Shown here in pieces: positions 1-8,771 of a stretch of DNA of 64,000 nucleotides. Source of the DNA: an uncultured Sutterella sp. GTDB lineage: Bacteria; Pseudomonadota; Gammaproteobacteria; Burkholderiales; Burkholderiaceae_F. Both the position numbers and the translations under genes were made by a program. How positions within the stretch are numbered: the first letter of the stretch is position 1; each line of letters begins with the position of its first letter. The DNA lies in contig CAAEPH010000051.1 of NCBI GenBank assembly GCA_900757865.1, positions 1 through 64,000 on the forward strand, given 5' to 3'. Under the pieces are notes generated by a model, which was not told the DNA's origin, ran no database searches, and worked only from the letters and a program-made list of their open reading frames with translations.

Positions 1-175
1 GCGCGTGATTGGTTGGAGGTTTTATTCCAAGCGAAAGCCCCGCCAACTAAATTTAGATGACGAGGCTTTATTAGAGCTCCGCACCTAGATTGTTTTTTCC
101 AGTGCGGAGTTTGGGATGCCAGTCAGAATACGAGACATGATCAACACCCCTCAGCATAGATAGCAGCTTTAAAGC
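1..175. other. Window edge: unrecognised 3' end and inverted repeats
   Basis: No complete gene is visible here. Two plus-strand frames are open from the window edge, one stopping at 58-60 and one at 86-88. Either could be the C-terminus of a gene starting outside the window, and neither tail is recognisable. On the minus strand, downstream of galU, a 17-codon frame runs from ATG at 138 to a stop at 85, with a GAGGGG ribosome-binding site. It begins MSRILTGI, which resembles the start of tryptophanyl-tRNA synthetases. Two inverted repeats are present: 77-84 with 102-109 (8 bp, perfect), and 35-43 with 61-69 (9 bp, one G-U pair when read on the minus strand). The second could end galU transcription. 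Confidence 0.4.
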
Positions 176-1018
176 TTAATGAATAATAAACCCTCTTTTA
201 CGAGCAAAATTCACTGTTGCGTCTAAAAAGCCTTGTTTGCTACCGCAATCAAAACGCTTGCCTTCAAAGCGGTGCGCATAGGTCGGAACCGTTTCTAGCG
301 ACGCAGACATCCCGTCCGTGAGCTGAATTTCTCCGCCAACCCCGGGCTGAGTGCTTTCAAGGTAATCAAAAATTTCAGGTTCAAAGACATAGCGACCAAT
401 CACTGCCAAGCGTGAAGGCGCAACGGCAGGATCTGGCTTTTCAACGATGCCTCGCATGGGTGACGTCTCTTGCTTGTCATCATCCACGCTTACGATGCCA
501 TAGCTCTTGGTCTCTTCAGGGGCAACGTCCAACACTGCCACGACAGAGCCCCCTCCCATTTTTTCGCGGGTATTGATTAATTGTCCGATGCAAGACTCTT
601 CAGAATCGATCAAATCATCGGCCAAAATCACACCAAAGGGTTCATCGCCCACAATGGGTTTCGCACACAAAACAGCATGACCGAGCCCCAACGCTTTTGG
701 CTGGCGAATATAGATGCAGTTAATTCCAGGAGGCACCACACTTTGCACCAAATCCAGCAATTCACGCTTACCTTTGCTTTCCAACTCGCGTTCAAGCTCT
801 GGATAATTGTCGAAGTGGTCCTCGATGGCTCGCTTCGTTCTCCCTGTGACAAAAATCATTTCCGTGACCCCAGCACGCGCTGCCTCTTCCACAGCGTACT
901 GAATCAAGGGCTTATCAATCACAGGCAACATCTCCTTAGGCATTGCCTTGGTTGCTGGCAAAAAACGCGTTCCTAAACCATTCACAGGAAACACGACTTT
1001 ACGAACGGGTTTCATCAT
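176..1018 (-). CDS. galU: UTP-glucose-1-phosphate uridylyltransferase
   Basis: This cytoplasmic enzyme makes UDP-glucose from UTP and glucose-1-phosphate for surface polysaccharide and LPS core synthesis. The 280-residue protein has the full-length bacterial GalU form. The N-terminal nucleotide-binding loop reads [19 protein letters not shown], followed by the conserved [12 protein letters not shown] segment. Later blocks LADDLID, GIVEKP and GGEIQLTDG fit uridine and sugar binding. The first ATG is preceded by GGAG at 5 nt and a second ATG follows at once, so the start is uncertain by only one residue. The gene stands alone, divergent from apaH. Identification rests on strong family resemblance. 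Confidence 0.96.
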   Translation of the reverse strand: MMKPVRKVVFPVNGLGTRFLPATKAMPKEMLPVIDKPLIQYAVEEAARAGVTEMIFVTGRTKRAIEDHFDNYPELERELESKGKRELLDLVQSVVPPGINCIYIRQPKALGLGHAVLCAKPIVGDEPFGVILADDLIDSEESCIGQLINTREKMGGGSVVAVLDVAPEETKSYGIVSVDDDKQETSPMRGIVEKPDPAVAPSRLAVIGRYVFEPEIFDYLESTQPGVGGEIQLTDGMSASLETVPTYAHRFEGKRFDCGSKQGFLDATVNFARKRGFIIH

Positions 1019-1216
1019 CTTTTCTCCGAAATGAACCTCTATTTAGCTGTAATCATGGCATTTTGAACTTTCATAAGTCTTTCAGCAATGCCAACTTTTC
1101 CCATCAAGCTAAAATGCAAGAAATTGCCCTATTTTGCCACACTGCTCTCTGGCTTGTTTCAACTTTTGACGATTAGAAGCAACGGGGGGCTTTCTCATTA
1201 AAAATTGACGTCAACC

Positions 1217-2080
1217 ATGTCAAGTGCTACTTCTTTTTACGTGATTGGAGATCTTCAAGGTTGCTTAGAAAGTCTTCAAGCCCTATTAGCCCAACTGCCA
1301 AGTCAAACCCCGCTTTTATTCGCTGGCGATATTGTCAATCGGGGCCCCGACTCACTTGGCACACTTCGAGCCGTAAAAGCCTTAGGCGAGCGTGCTGATC
1401 TCGTTCTGGGTAATCATGATTTACACTTACTTGCTGTCGCAGCTGGCGTAAGCAAAGCCCACAAAAAAGACACCATTCAACCCATTCTGGACGCTCCCGA
1501 CTCCCAAGAGTTGATAGACTGGCTTCGACATAAACCTTTGATGATTGAACGTGACGGTGTGTGTCTTGTCCATGCGGGTATTCATCCTCAATGGACGCTC
1601 GATCAAGCTCGTAGCTATGCCCGAGAGGCAGAAAAAATGCTCGCCGATGAGCATTGGAAAGCGCACTTAGCCAAAATGTACGGCCCGCTCGATTGGAATC
1701 CCTCTCTCAAAGGGCCCGAACGCGTGCAAGCCATTCTTAACGCCTTTACGCGTATGCGTTTTGTCCATCGTGACACGGGCCAACTCAACTTTGACTTTAA
1801 AGAAGGGCTCGATAGCGTACCGCCTGAATGGATACCCTGGTTTGAGTATGCTCATCGCAAAACAAAACATATTCCCATTTGTTTTGGCCATTGGTCCATG
1901 CTCGGGCTCATTAACACCCCTGATCTCGTTTGTACCGACACGGGATGCCTGTGGGGAGGATCGCTTACGGCAGTAGGATTTCCTTCCAGAGAAGTCGTCA
2001 GTCTTCCCTGTCCGTGTTGGGCTGACCCCCTAGCGTTTTCAAAAAAGAAAAACAAAAATAAGGGGAAAGCCACTCACTAA
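1217..2080 (+). CDS. apaH: Bis(5'-nucleosyl)-tetraphosphatase, symmetrical
   Basis: ApaH hydrolyses diadenosine tetraphosphate to two ADP, and in known systems also removes Np4 caps from RNA. The metallophosphoesterase motifs are in order near the N-terminus: GDLQG, GDIVNRGPDS and LGNHD, with later His positions in VHAG and CFGHW. The length of 287 residues matches the family (about 280). An in-frame TTG at 1205 would add four residues, but the ATG at 1217 is preferred. Neither has a clear ribosome-binding site. The C-terminus ends in a lysine-rich tail (KKKNKNKGK) beyond the usual fold. It converges on the acyltransferase gene, with 21 nt between the stops. Confidence 0.94.
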   Translation: MSSATSFYVIGDLQGCLESLQALLAQLPSQTPLLFAGDIVNRGPDSLGTLRAVKALGERADLVLGNHDLHLLAVAAGVSKAHKKDTIQPILDAPDSQELIDWLRHKPLMIERDGVCLVHAGIHPQWTLDQARSYAREAEKMLADEHWKAHLAKMYGPLDWNPSLKGPERVQAILNAFTRMRFVHRDTGQLNFDFKEGLDSVPPEWIPWFEYAHRKTKHIPICFGHWSMLGLINTPDLVCTDTGCLWGGSLTAVGFPSREVVSLPCPCWADPLAFSKKKNKNKGKATH

Positions 2081-2101
2081 TCACCCCGCTCTGCACCAGT
2101 A

Positions 2102-2899
2102 TTATTGAGCCTCTAGTCTTGCCTTACGCTCTGCTTCTTTAATCGCTGTTGCATCAAGCATATCTAAAGACGCCGCAATCGAAGCTGATGTTTCTAAACA
2201 CAACGTATGCCGGTCTTTGCCAGTAGAGGCAATAGGCTTTAGGGCGGTCACATCTACAGAAAGGCCAGGCGTTGTCACAATCTTTTTGATAATCGAGAAC
2301 ATGGATTCGGGCCCAGCGTAAGATGTAAGGGTTGTGGGAGTATTGTGCAAACGATAACGCAAACTTACAGGCAAAATAGGGGCTTCACTAATCGTAGCCG
2401 CTGAAAATAAGTTAGCATAAAACGGCAACAACTCTAACCCGCTACCTGTTTTTCCCTCAGGGAAAAACAGTACGGCGTCCCCGGCTTTTAATCCCTCTGC
2501 CATACGTGAGCCTATTTCTAACACTTCTTTTTTCTTGCTTCGATCAATAAAAATAGTGCCCACCCCCTTGGCAATCAAACCGAATAGTGGCCAAGAGGCA
2601 ATTTCCTTCTTAGCCACAAAACGGCAAGGAATCAGCGCATTCAACACAAAAATATCAACAAAGGACACATGGTTAGAACAAACCAAATACCCAACGTTGC
2701 CTTGCACTGGCGGAACCATGCCATGGAGTTCCAACCGGATTCCTAACGCCTTGGGTATCCATGACGAAATGCGGCGAGTCAGCAGCCTTTTCATTGCCTT
2801 TCCTGATACAGGGAAAATAAAGGCAATCACTAGACAAATTATCAAAATTAGCACAGCAACCCAGGCTAGTCGCAACATGCCAATGCACTGTTTCATCAT
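2102..2899 (-). CDS. plsC: 1-acyl-sn-glycerol-3-phosphate acyltransferase (PlsC family)
   Basis: This is a probable membrane-bound lysophosphatidic acid acyltransferase making phosphatidic acid. The N-terminal hydrophobic helix (about residues 10-32 from the chosen start) is followed by the acyltransferase motif NHVSFVD (HX4D catalytic pair) and by FPEGKTGSG, the glycerophosphate-binding motif. An in-frame extension reaches 3019 but would overlap ruvX. The ATG at 2899 follows GAGGAAAAG and lies 7 nt after the ruvX stop, so it is the likely start (265 residues). A second ATG follows immediately. An ornithine-lipid or other lyso-lipid acyltransferase of the same superfamily cannot be excluded. 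Confidence 0.85.
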   Translation of the reverse strand: MMKQCIGMLRLAWVAVLILIICLVIAFIFPVSGKAMKRLLTRRISSWIPKALGIRLELHGMVPPVQGNVGYLVCSNHVSFVDIFVLNALIPCRFVAKKEIASWPLFGLIAKGVGTIFIDRSKKKEVLEIGSRMAEGLKAGDAVLFFPEGKTGSGLELLPFYANLFSAATISEAPILPVSLRYRLHNTPTTLTSYAGPESMFSIIKKIVTTPGLSVDVTALKPIASTGKDRHTLCLETSASIAASLDMLDATAIKEAERKARLEAQ

Positions 2900-2906
2900 C
2901 TTTTCC

Positions 2907-3308
2907 TCAGGACTCAGTCGTCGGATGTTCTTCAAAATATTGTTGCAAAATAACAGCCGCCGCCCGATCATCAATTTTTTCGCGACCTTGCTCCACCACA
3001 ACGGAAGAGTATCGTTCATCCACTAAGCTGACCGGACGACGATAGCGTCCTCCCAACTGGCGAGCAAAACGTTCACACCGCAAAGTAAGGTCATTTGCGC
3101 TCCCATCACCATGTCGCGGGACTCCGACTACAAAGCGCGTCGGCTGCCATTGTTCAACAAGCCGCGAAATAGCTTCCCAACGAGCCTCGTTGGTTTGGGC
3201 ATCAATAATCAGTAAAGGTGTCGCTGTTCTCAATAGCTCACTGCCAACAGCCACCCCTGTACGGGCCAACCCAAAATCAAACGCTAAAACGACACCAGTA
3301 TTTTGCAT
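2907..3308 (-). CDS. ruvX: Holliday junction resolvase-like / pre-16S rRNA nuclease YqgF
   Basis: This is a small RNase H-fold protein of the YqgF/RuvX family, implicated in maturing the 5' end of 16S rRNA in E. coli. The first strand carries FDFGLARTGVAVG with the acidic active-site residue, VVGVPRHGDG is the central motif, and LVDERYSS supplies the conserved Asp-Glu before the final helix. The 133-residue length from the ATG at 3308 is normal. A TTG at 3317 would add three residues. It precedes the acyltransferase gene by 7 nt and is probably co-transcribed with it. The usual betaproteobacterial upstream partner yqgE is absent here. Confidence 0.92.
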   Translation of the reverse strand: MQNTGVVLAFDFGLARTGVAVGSELLRTATPLLIIDAQTNEARWEAISRLVEQWQPTRFVVGVPRHGDGSANDLTLRCERFARQLGGRYRRPVSLVDERYSSVVVEQGREKIDDRAAAVILQQYFEEHPTTES

Positions 3309-3434
3309 GATAGACAAAGCTACTTTGAAAGCTTAATTTTCGACAACCACAAACATAATAGAAAGAGTATTCTATCGATTTGGACCACTGCATAAGGTCC
3401 CTTAGAGTACTTCTTTTCAAAGGACACGGTGTTT

Positions 3435-3929
3435 ATGGTTGAAAATGTGCTCCAGAAACTGATTGATCTCTTTACAGCGCAGCATTGCGAGTTTCGCGTA
3501 CTTCACCATGAAGCGAGCGGGAAAAGTAGTCAATCCGTTGCGGATATCAGAGGAACTGCCCTGGGCCAAGGCGCTAAGGCGCTTTGCTGTACCGTCAAAG
3601 GCAATGGGGTCAAACAGCACGTCTTGGGCATTTTACCGGCCGACAAACAGGCTGACTTAACCCTACTTGCTCAAGCCGTAGGGGGCAGGCGAGCCTCCTT
3701 GGCGAGCCCCGACGAAGTTCTGGAACTCACGGGGGCCGTTTTTGGTGCAGTACCACCTGTGAGCTTTCACCCAGATCTCAAAGTCATCATGGATCCGTCT
3801 CTGTTTGAGCGCTATGACGAACTGGCATTCAATGCCGGACAACTTGATGCCTCCATCATTATCAAAACTGAAGATTTCCGTCGCAGTGTTCCACACGATG
3901 AAGCTTCGTTCTTAAAGGTCACCCCTTAA
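3435..3929 (+). CDS. YbaK/EbsC-type aminoacyl-tRNA deacylase
   Basis: This is a single-domain editing enzyme of the YbaK/ProX superfamily, which hydrolyses mischarged aminoacyl-tRNA in trans. Recognisable segments are FRVLHHEAS, GQGAKALCCTVKG (the substrate-pocket lysine region), LPADKQADL, and the glycine-rich stretch ending in GAVPPVSFH. The C-terminal block DELAFNAGQLDASIIIKTEDF is typical. The length is 164 residues from the ATG at 3435. A GTG at 3429 is an alternative, but AAGGA at 3420-3424 is better spaced for the ATG. Substrate specificity (Cys-tRNAPro, Ala-tRNAPro or other) cannot be read from sequence. The two DUF2721 genes follow immediately. Confidence 0.85.
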   Translation: MVENVLQKLIDLFTAQHCEFRVLHHEASGKSSQSVADIRGTALGQGAKALCCTVKGNGVKQHVLGILPADKQADLTLLAQAVGGRRASLASPDEVLELTGAVFGAVPPVSFHPDLKVIMDPSLFERYDELAFNAGQLDASIIIKTEDFRRSVPHDEASFLKVTP

Positions 3930-3931
3930 AG

Positions 3932-4396
3932 ATGTTAATTCCCTTTGAAAATGTCTTGAGCAGTACGTTGACAACCGTTACGTTGATCTCGGGCGTTGGG
4001 TTAGTCATGCTCTGCATGACTAACCGCTACAACCATACGGTTGACCGTATCCGTCAACTAATGAAAAAGTTTCAGGACTCCGATAACTCTGATGAGCCAG
4101 ATCTACTGTCTGAAATTCATCTCATTTATTGGCGTTCGCGTCTTTTACGATGGGCAATCCTCTGTATTGCATTATCCGCTCTCTTTTCGAGTCTGCTGAT
4201 TGCCACGACCGTCATCGGTTCTTATATGGAAATTTCTTTCGGTAAATTGCCGTTTTATTTGTTGTGCTGTTCATTGAGCATGATAGTGTCAGGGATTACA
4301 TTTTTTGCCCTTGAAGCCACAACCTCCCTCCACGCCCTAGAAATGGCTCTGAAACACTTACCGATCCCTTTAAAAGCAAAGAGTGATCAATCATGA
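3932..4396 (+). CDS. DUF2721 membrane protein, first tandem copy
   Basis: A 154-residue inner-membrane protein of the DUF2721 family, function unknown. The pattern is one hydrophobic segment (about residues 9-30) ending in MLCMTNRY, a charged cytoplasmic-type stretch with RIRQLM, then two more membrane segments (about 70-95 and 104-127). The ATG is 3 nt after the deacylase stop, and the reading frame ends inside the start codon of the next gene. All three are probably one transcription unit. The second gene is a paralog with the same layout. Nothing in the sequence points to a catalytic activity. Confidence 0.8.
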   Translation: MLIPFENVLSSTLTTVTLISGVGLVMLCMTNRYNHTVDRIRQLMKKFQDSDNSDEPDLLSEIHLIYWRSRLLRWAILCIALSALFSSLLIATTVIGSYMEISFGKLPFYLLCCSLSMIVSGITFFALEATTSLHALEMALKHLPIPLKAKSDQS

Positions 4397-4851
4397 TTTC
4401 CCCCGAGTTCCATCAACTACTGATAGAAACCTTATCTCCCATTTCGCTGATTCCAAGCGTGGGCTTATTCATGCTTTGTATGACTGCGCGCTATATTCAC
4501 GCAACCAATCGTATTCGGCAGTTAATGGAGCAGAGAAAACAGTTTCAAGACACCAAGGACCCAGACATTGACGAAGAAATCTCCATTCTTTTTCGTCGAG
4601 CCCTTTTACTACGCCGTGGCACTATCGCTTTGGCCTTATCCGCCGTCTGTACAAGCATACTGATTGCCATGACTGCGGCGCACCATTCAATGAGCTTTGA
4701 TTACGACACGTTGGGGTCCTCCGTCCTCATTTTAATTGTGATATTGCTGGTCGCCGCCAGCGTGTCCTTTATTCATGAAATATGGATATCCTTGCACGCT
4801 ATTGCTCTAGTCGTCCATAGATTACCGCCTCCACAGAAGAAAAACGATTAA
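4393..4851 (+). CDS. DUF2721 membrane protein, second tandem copy
   Basis: This 152-residue protein is paralogous to the gene before it, sharing the signature MLCMTARY, RIRQLM and an LLRR motif before the second membrane segment. Three hydrophobic segments are visible at about 15-32, 76-95 and 107-130. The ATG overlaps the upstream stop codon (ATGA), implying translational coupling and roughly matched expression, as for subunits of one complex. It ends in a charged QKKND tail and converges on rfbD with 115 nt between. Function is unknown. Confidence 0.8.
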   Translation: MISPEFHQLLIETLSPISLIPSVGLFMLCMTARYIHATNRIRQLMEQRKQFQDTKDPDIDEEISILFRRALLLRRGTIALALSAVCTSILIAMTAAHHSMSFDYDTLGSSVLILIVILLVAASVSFIHEIWISLHAIALVVHRLPPPQKKND

Positions 4852-4884
4852 CTCAACTGAAGCTATTTTTCCATATACCCAAAC

Positions 4885-5018
4885 TTATTCACAGCCCATC
4901 AATTCTTGAGATTAAAATTTGTAATCTGTTGATTTTTAAGGGTTTTTGTCAATCTCTAACGCGAAGTTATCCACAGATTCCAGCCCTAGCCATAAAGTGT
5001 TCCACAGACTTTTCCACA
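4885..5018 (+). other. Cluster of DnaA-box-like 9-mers (candidate origin-type element)
   Basis: Four 9-mers close to the DnaA box TTATNCACA lie in one orientation within 134 bp: TTATTCACA at 4885-4893, TTATCCACA at 4967-4975, TGTTCCACA at 4998-5006 and TTTTCCACA at 5010-5018. The first two match the consensus exactly; the other two carry substitutions. Between the first and second is an AT-rich tract (about 4910-4950) with an E. coli 13-mer-like AATCTGTTGATTT. The last three overlap the 3' end of rfbD. No dnaA, dnaN, rpmH or gidA is in the window. This could be oriC, a DnaA titration site, or chance plus coding constraint. Confidence 0.4.
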
Positions 5019-5854
5019 GCACTGAGCCAACTCTGTGTTAGCGGGTGGGCATAATGGGTGGCGAGTCTGCAATTCTTGGGTCTAAATAACTCCAGACTTG
5101 AGCGGGGCTCAATCAACGCTTCGGAGAAACCTTGGGGCAACATATCGCTGGATTTTTTCTGATTAGCCAACTTCACCAGCACACGAGCCCAATCCAATGG
5201 CGTAATAAAGGGGCCCGCTTCCACATAATGTCTAATACCACAAGTGTCGATCGTAGCTTGAGTCATCAAAAGGTCGAAGACCCAGGTAGCCAGACCTTGA
5301 ATACTCGACGGCTTACCCCACTGACTGTCTGTCAGGGATAACGGTTTTCCATGTAGCAAGGAACCTAAAATGGACTCAACGAAATCGTTTTCGCCCTGAT
5401 GCAACCACCCAGCGCGAACAATCAACCCTCGAACTCCACTTTCCCCAACTAAAGTCTCTCCCATGGCCTTACTTTGAGCATAAACCCCATGAGGATCGAG
5501 TGCATCCTCCTCGTAATGGGGCTCTGAACCCGCATCGCCAAAAACATAATCGGATGAGAACTGTAATAACCTGACATCTCGTTGAGCGCATTGTTTGGCC
5601 AAATAACCAACCGCCAAAGCATTTAAGGCAAATGCCTCTTCACGGTGATTCTCTGCTTGTTCCACGTCAGTCCACCCTGTGGCATTGATCACCCAATCGG
5701 GCTTTTGAAAGCCTAACATGGTATCAACCTCAGGGGCTTTTAGTAAGTTCACCTGTCGTTTACTCAATGCGCAAACGTCACAATTTGCTTGCTCAAATGT
5801 ATGAACCAATTGACGACCTAGGCGCCCTGTCGAGCCTAAAATAACAATTTTCAT
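4967..5854 (-). CDS. rfbD: dTDP-4-dehydrorhamnose reductase (RmlD family)
   Basis: This NAD(P)H-dependent reductase carries out the last step of dTDP-L-rhamnose synthesis for surface polysaccharide. It is a short-chain dehydrogenase: ILGSTGRLGRQL is the Rossmann loop, followed by VINATGWTDVE, SSDYVFG and the catalytic YAQSK (YxxxK). The 295-residue length is normal. The ATG is preceded by AGGAAAGGT at about 8 nt. Unlike usual rfb operons, no rfbA, rfbB or rfbC is adjacent, so the other steps must be encoded elsewhere or the substrate may differ. It lies 22 nt downstream of uvrA on the same strand. Its C-terminal codons contain three DnaA-box-like 9-mers. Confidence 0.88.
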   Translation of the reverse strand: MKIVILGSTGRLGRQLVHTFEQANCDVCALSKRQVNLLKAPEVDTMLGFQKPDWVINATGWTDVEQAENHREEAFALNALAVGYLAKQCAQRDVRLLQFSSDYVFGDAGSEPHYEEDALDPHGVYAQSKAMGETLVGESGVRGLIVRAGWLHQGENDFVESILGSLLHGKPLSLTDSQWGKPSSIQGLATWVFDLLMTQATIDTCGIRHYVEAGPFITPLDWARVLVKLANQKKSSDMLPQGFSEALIEPRSSLELFRPKNCRLATHYAHPLTQSWLSAVEKSVEHFMARAGICG

Positions 5855-5876
5855 TTCAACACACCTTTCCTCATGC

Positions 5877-8669
5877 CTACTTCGCTAAGACCTTTTTTAA
5901 ATAGGGGGCCGTGACACTGTTGGGATTTTTAGCGACCTCTTCAGGTGTTCCTTCTGCCAAGATATATCCACCTCCAACGCCCCCTTCTGGTCCCATATCA
6001 ATCACGTAATCACTTGCTTTGACAATATCCAAATTGTGTTCAATAACAAGCACCGTATTCCCTGCTTTGATTAACTCTCGAAAAACCTTTAACAGCTGAG
6101 CAATATCCTCAAAATGTAGCCCAGTGGTTGGCTCATCCAAAATATAAAGCGTTCTCCCTGATTCGGGTCGAGCTAGCTCGGTCGCCAACTTCATACGCTG
6201 CGCTTCGCCGCCAGAAAAGGTGGTCGCACTTTGCCCTAAACGAATATAACCTAACCCCACAGAATCTAAAGCATGCAAAATGCGTCGAATTTTAGGATAA
6301 GCCTCAAATAACTCTAAAGCTTGTGTCACGGTCAAATCCAAAACTTCTGAAATATCCAGCCCTTTGTATTTGACCTCTAGCGTTTCTCGATTATATCGGC
6401 GGCCATGGCAAACCTCACAAGGCACATAAACATCAGGCAAAAAGTGCATCTCCATTTTGATCACTCCATCGCCTTGACAGGCCTCACATCGTCCACCTTT
6501 GACATTAAAACTGAATCGGCTAGAAGTGTATCCTCGCTCTCGTGACATCTGTGTTTGGCCAAACACATCTCGAATCAGCGTAAAGAGCCCCGTGTAGGTA
6601 GCGGGATTGGAGCGTGGCGTACGACCAATCGGTGACTGATCCACCATAACGACTTTTTCAAACGCTTCATAGTTATCAATGTGTTTATAGGGCAAGCCCT
6701 CATCCTTAGAGCGGTTGAGTAAATGGCTCAAGGTTTTAAATAGAGTATCGATCACAAGAGAGGATTTCCCAGATCCTGATAATCCTGTCACTGTTGTCAA
6801 TAAGCCAATCGGTAATTTAAAGGTTAAATTTTTGAGATTGTTCCCAGAGGCCCCCTCCAATACCAACCATCCCTGATTGGGTTGCTTACGGCGTTTGGGC
6901 ACCTCAATACGTTTAATGCCCGATAAATATTGGCCCGTGAGAGAAGCTGGATTGTGCATGATTTCTTCGGGGGTGCCCGTCGCCATAATTCTCCCACCTA
7001 ACTCGCCGGCACCCTCACCGATATCCACAACGTAATCAGCGCTACGAATCGTGTCTTCATCATGTTCAACCACGACTAAGGTATTGCCAAGATCACGTAA
7101 ATACCGCAAGCTTTCTAGCAATTTATCGTTATCGCGCTGATGTAAGCCAATACTTGGCTCGTCTAAAACATAGAGAACCCCCGATAATCCCGAACCAATT
7201 TGACTTGCCAACTTAATTCGTTGACTCTCTCCGCCTGAGAGCGAATCAGTCCGACGATCCAGTGTTAAATACCCCAATCCCACATTCTCTAAAAAGGTGA
7301 GGCGAGCGCTGATTTCGGAGACCAATCGCTCAGCGATAGCTTGCTTACTCTTTTCAATCTGGAGATGATCAAAAATCTCCTTCATCTCGGACAAACAACC
7401 TTGTTCGACTTCAGGAAGGCTATATTTTTGGGAACCCGATGTGAGATAGACATGCTGAATATCGGACCGAATTCTTTTGCCATGGCATGTTGGACACGTG
7501 ACTTCTGATCGAAGATTTTCTAGGCCTTTTTTCAAGTATTTAGCCGCCTTGTCATCGCTCCAGAGCTGTTGCATTTGTGTAAGAATACCCTCAAAGGGTG
7601 GCTCTAATGCTTTTGTCTCTTCGGTCCCCATCAATATGGCTTCTTGAACTTGCGCTGTGAGTTTCGACCAAGGGTCACGCACCGAAAACCCTAAAACCGG
7701 CTCAAGGCGTTTGAGTTGCTCGTAATGGGCTGCATTTCTCATATCCCATCCCGGAATAGCACCCACCTCAAGGGATAAATCGGGCGCTGAAATAATCTTT
7801 TTTAGGTCAAACTCTGTTACCACCCCTGTCCCATTACACTGAGGGCAACATCCCTTAGGGTTATTGGGGGAAAACATTTCTGGCGTAAGCGTCGGTAAAG
7901 TAAAGTCGCATTTTGGACAGGCGTATTGTGTGTTGAAATCATACCGTTCTTGGTCATCCATTCCCACAACAAACAACCTCCCCTTCCCTAAATTGGCTGC
8001 TGTTTCACAACTTTCCGAAAGGCGAGCACGATTCTCTGGAGAAATCCTTAATCGATCGACTACGACAGCGATCGTGTGGGGGCGATCAGGCTCAAGAGCG
8101 ATCGCTTGCTCGAGCATCTGAATCTCGCCATCTATTTGAAAACGCATATACCCCTTGGAAAGAGCCTCTGCAAAATACTCTTTGAATGTCCCCTTCTGTT
8201 CTTGCACTACTGGGGCTAAAATCATGATGCGTTTCCCTTCAGGTAGTTGCAAAATTTGATCAACAATAAACGCCACAGTCTGCATGCTTAACGGTAGGTC
8301 ATGAACTGGACAATGAGGAATACCCACTCGAGCAAACAACAGTCGTAAATAATCCACGACTTCTGTCATAGTTCCTACTGTAGAACGGGGATTATTACCT
8401 ATACCTTTTTGATCAATGGCAATAGCAGGGGATAGACCGTAAATGGACTCCACATCGGGTCTGGGCATCAAATCGAGAAAATGTCTAGCAAAAATGGACA
8501 GGCTTTCCACATAGCGGCGTTGCCCCTCAGCGTACAACGTGTCAAAGGCTAAAGAACTCTTCCCGCTACCCGACAATCCGGTAAAGACCGTCAACTTTTC
8601 ACGTGGAATTTCCAAATCAATGTTTTTGAGATTGTGTGTTTTCGCACCTTTGACGATAATGGCTTCCAT
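5877..8669 (-). CDS. uvrA: Excinuclease ABC subunit A
   Basis: UvrA is the damage-sensing ATPase of nucleotide excision repair, acting as a dimer with UvrB. Two ABC ATPase modules are complete: Walker A GLSGSGKSS in both halves, signatures LSGGESQR and FSGGEAQR, and Walker B VLDEPSIGL and ILDEPTTGL. Zinc modules CPKC...CPQC and CEAC...CEVC are present, plus the extra CPTCHGKR pair. The 930-residue length matches E. coli UvrA (940). An in-frame extension to 8705 is possible, but the ATG at 8669 starts the conserved MEAIIVKGAKTHNLKNI and follows GGGAG. The divergent MFS gene and ssb keep the familiar uvrA-ssb arrangement. I saw no clear LexA box. Confidence 0.97.
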   Translation of the reverse strand: MEAIIVKGAKTHNLKNIDLEIPREKLTVFTGLSGSGKSSLAFDTLYAEGQRRYVESLSIFARHFLDLMPRPDVESIYGLSPAIAIDQKGIGNNPRSTVGTMTEVVDYLRLLFARVGIPHCPVHDLPLSMQTVAFIVDQILQLPEGKRIMILAPVVQEQKGTFKEYFAEALSKGYMRFQIDGEIQMLEQAIALEPDRPHTIAVVVDRLRISPENRARLSESCETAANLGKGRLFVVGMDDQERYDFNTQYACPKCDFTLPTLTPEMFSPNNPKGCCPQCNGTGVVTEFDLKKIISAPDLSLEVGAIPGWDMRNAAHYEQLKRLEPVLGFSVRDPWSKLTAQVQEAILMGTEETKALEPPFEGILTQMQQLWSDDKAAKYLKKGLENLRSEVTCPTCHGKRIRSDIQHVYLTSGSQKYSLPEVEQGCLSEMKEIFDHLQIEKSKQAIAERLVSEISARLTFLENVGLGYLTLDRRTDSLSGGESQRIKLASQIGSGLSGVLYVLDEPSIGLHQRDNDKLLESLRYLRDLGNTLVVVEHDEDTIRSADYVVDIGEGAGELGGRIMATGTPEEIMHNPASLTGQYLSGIKRIEVPKRRKQPNQGWLVLEGASGNNLKNLTFKLPIGLLTTVTGLSGSGKSSLVIDTLFKTLSHLLNRSKDEGLPYKHIDNYEAFEKVVMVDQSPIGRTPRSNPATYTGLFTLIRDVFGQTQMSRERGYTSSRFSFNVKGGRCEACQGDGVIKMEMHFLPDVYVPCEVCHGRRYNRETLEVKYKGLDISEVLDLTVTQALELFEAYPKIRRILHALDSVGLGYIRLGQSATTFSGGEAQRMKLATELARPESGRTLYILDEPTTGLHFEDIAQLLKVFRELIKAGNTVLVIEHNLDIVKASDYVIDMGPEGGVGGGYILAEGTPEEVAKNPNSVTAPYLKKVLAK

Positions 8670-8771
8670 GAGGAAAGCTCCCTTAAGCAAAACATGTCCT
8701 GACAAACTATAGACTTTATGATCGGCGCTCGTAAAGCTAGCGATTATCTACCATAAACATTAGCAAGACAA

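Noticed and set aside
581..976. 131-codon plus-strand frame antisense to galU
   Set aside because: It lies wholly inside a clear galU gene, has no recognisable domain and no ribosome-binding site.
8670..8771. LexA box between uvrA and the MFS gene
   Set aside because: No CTG-N10-CAG-like palindrome was found in the short divergent region.
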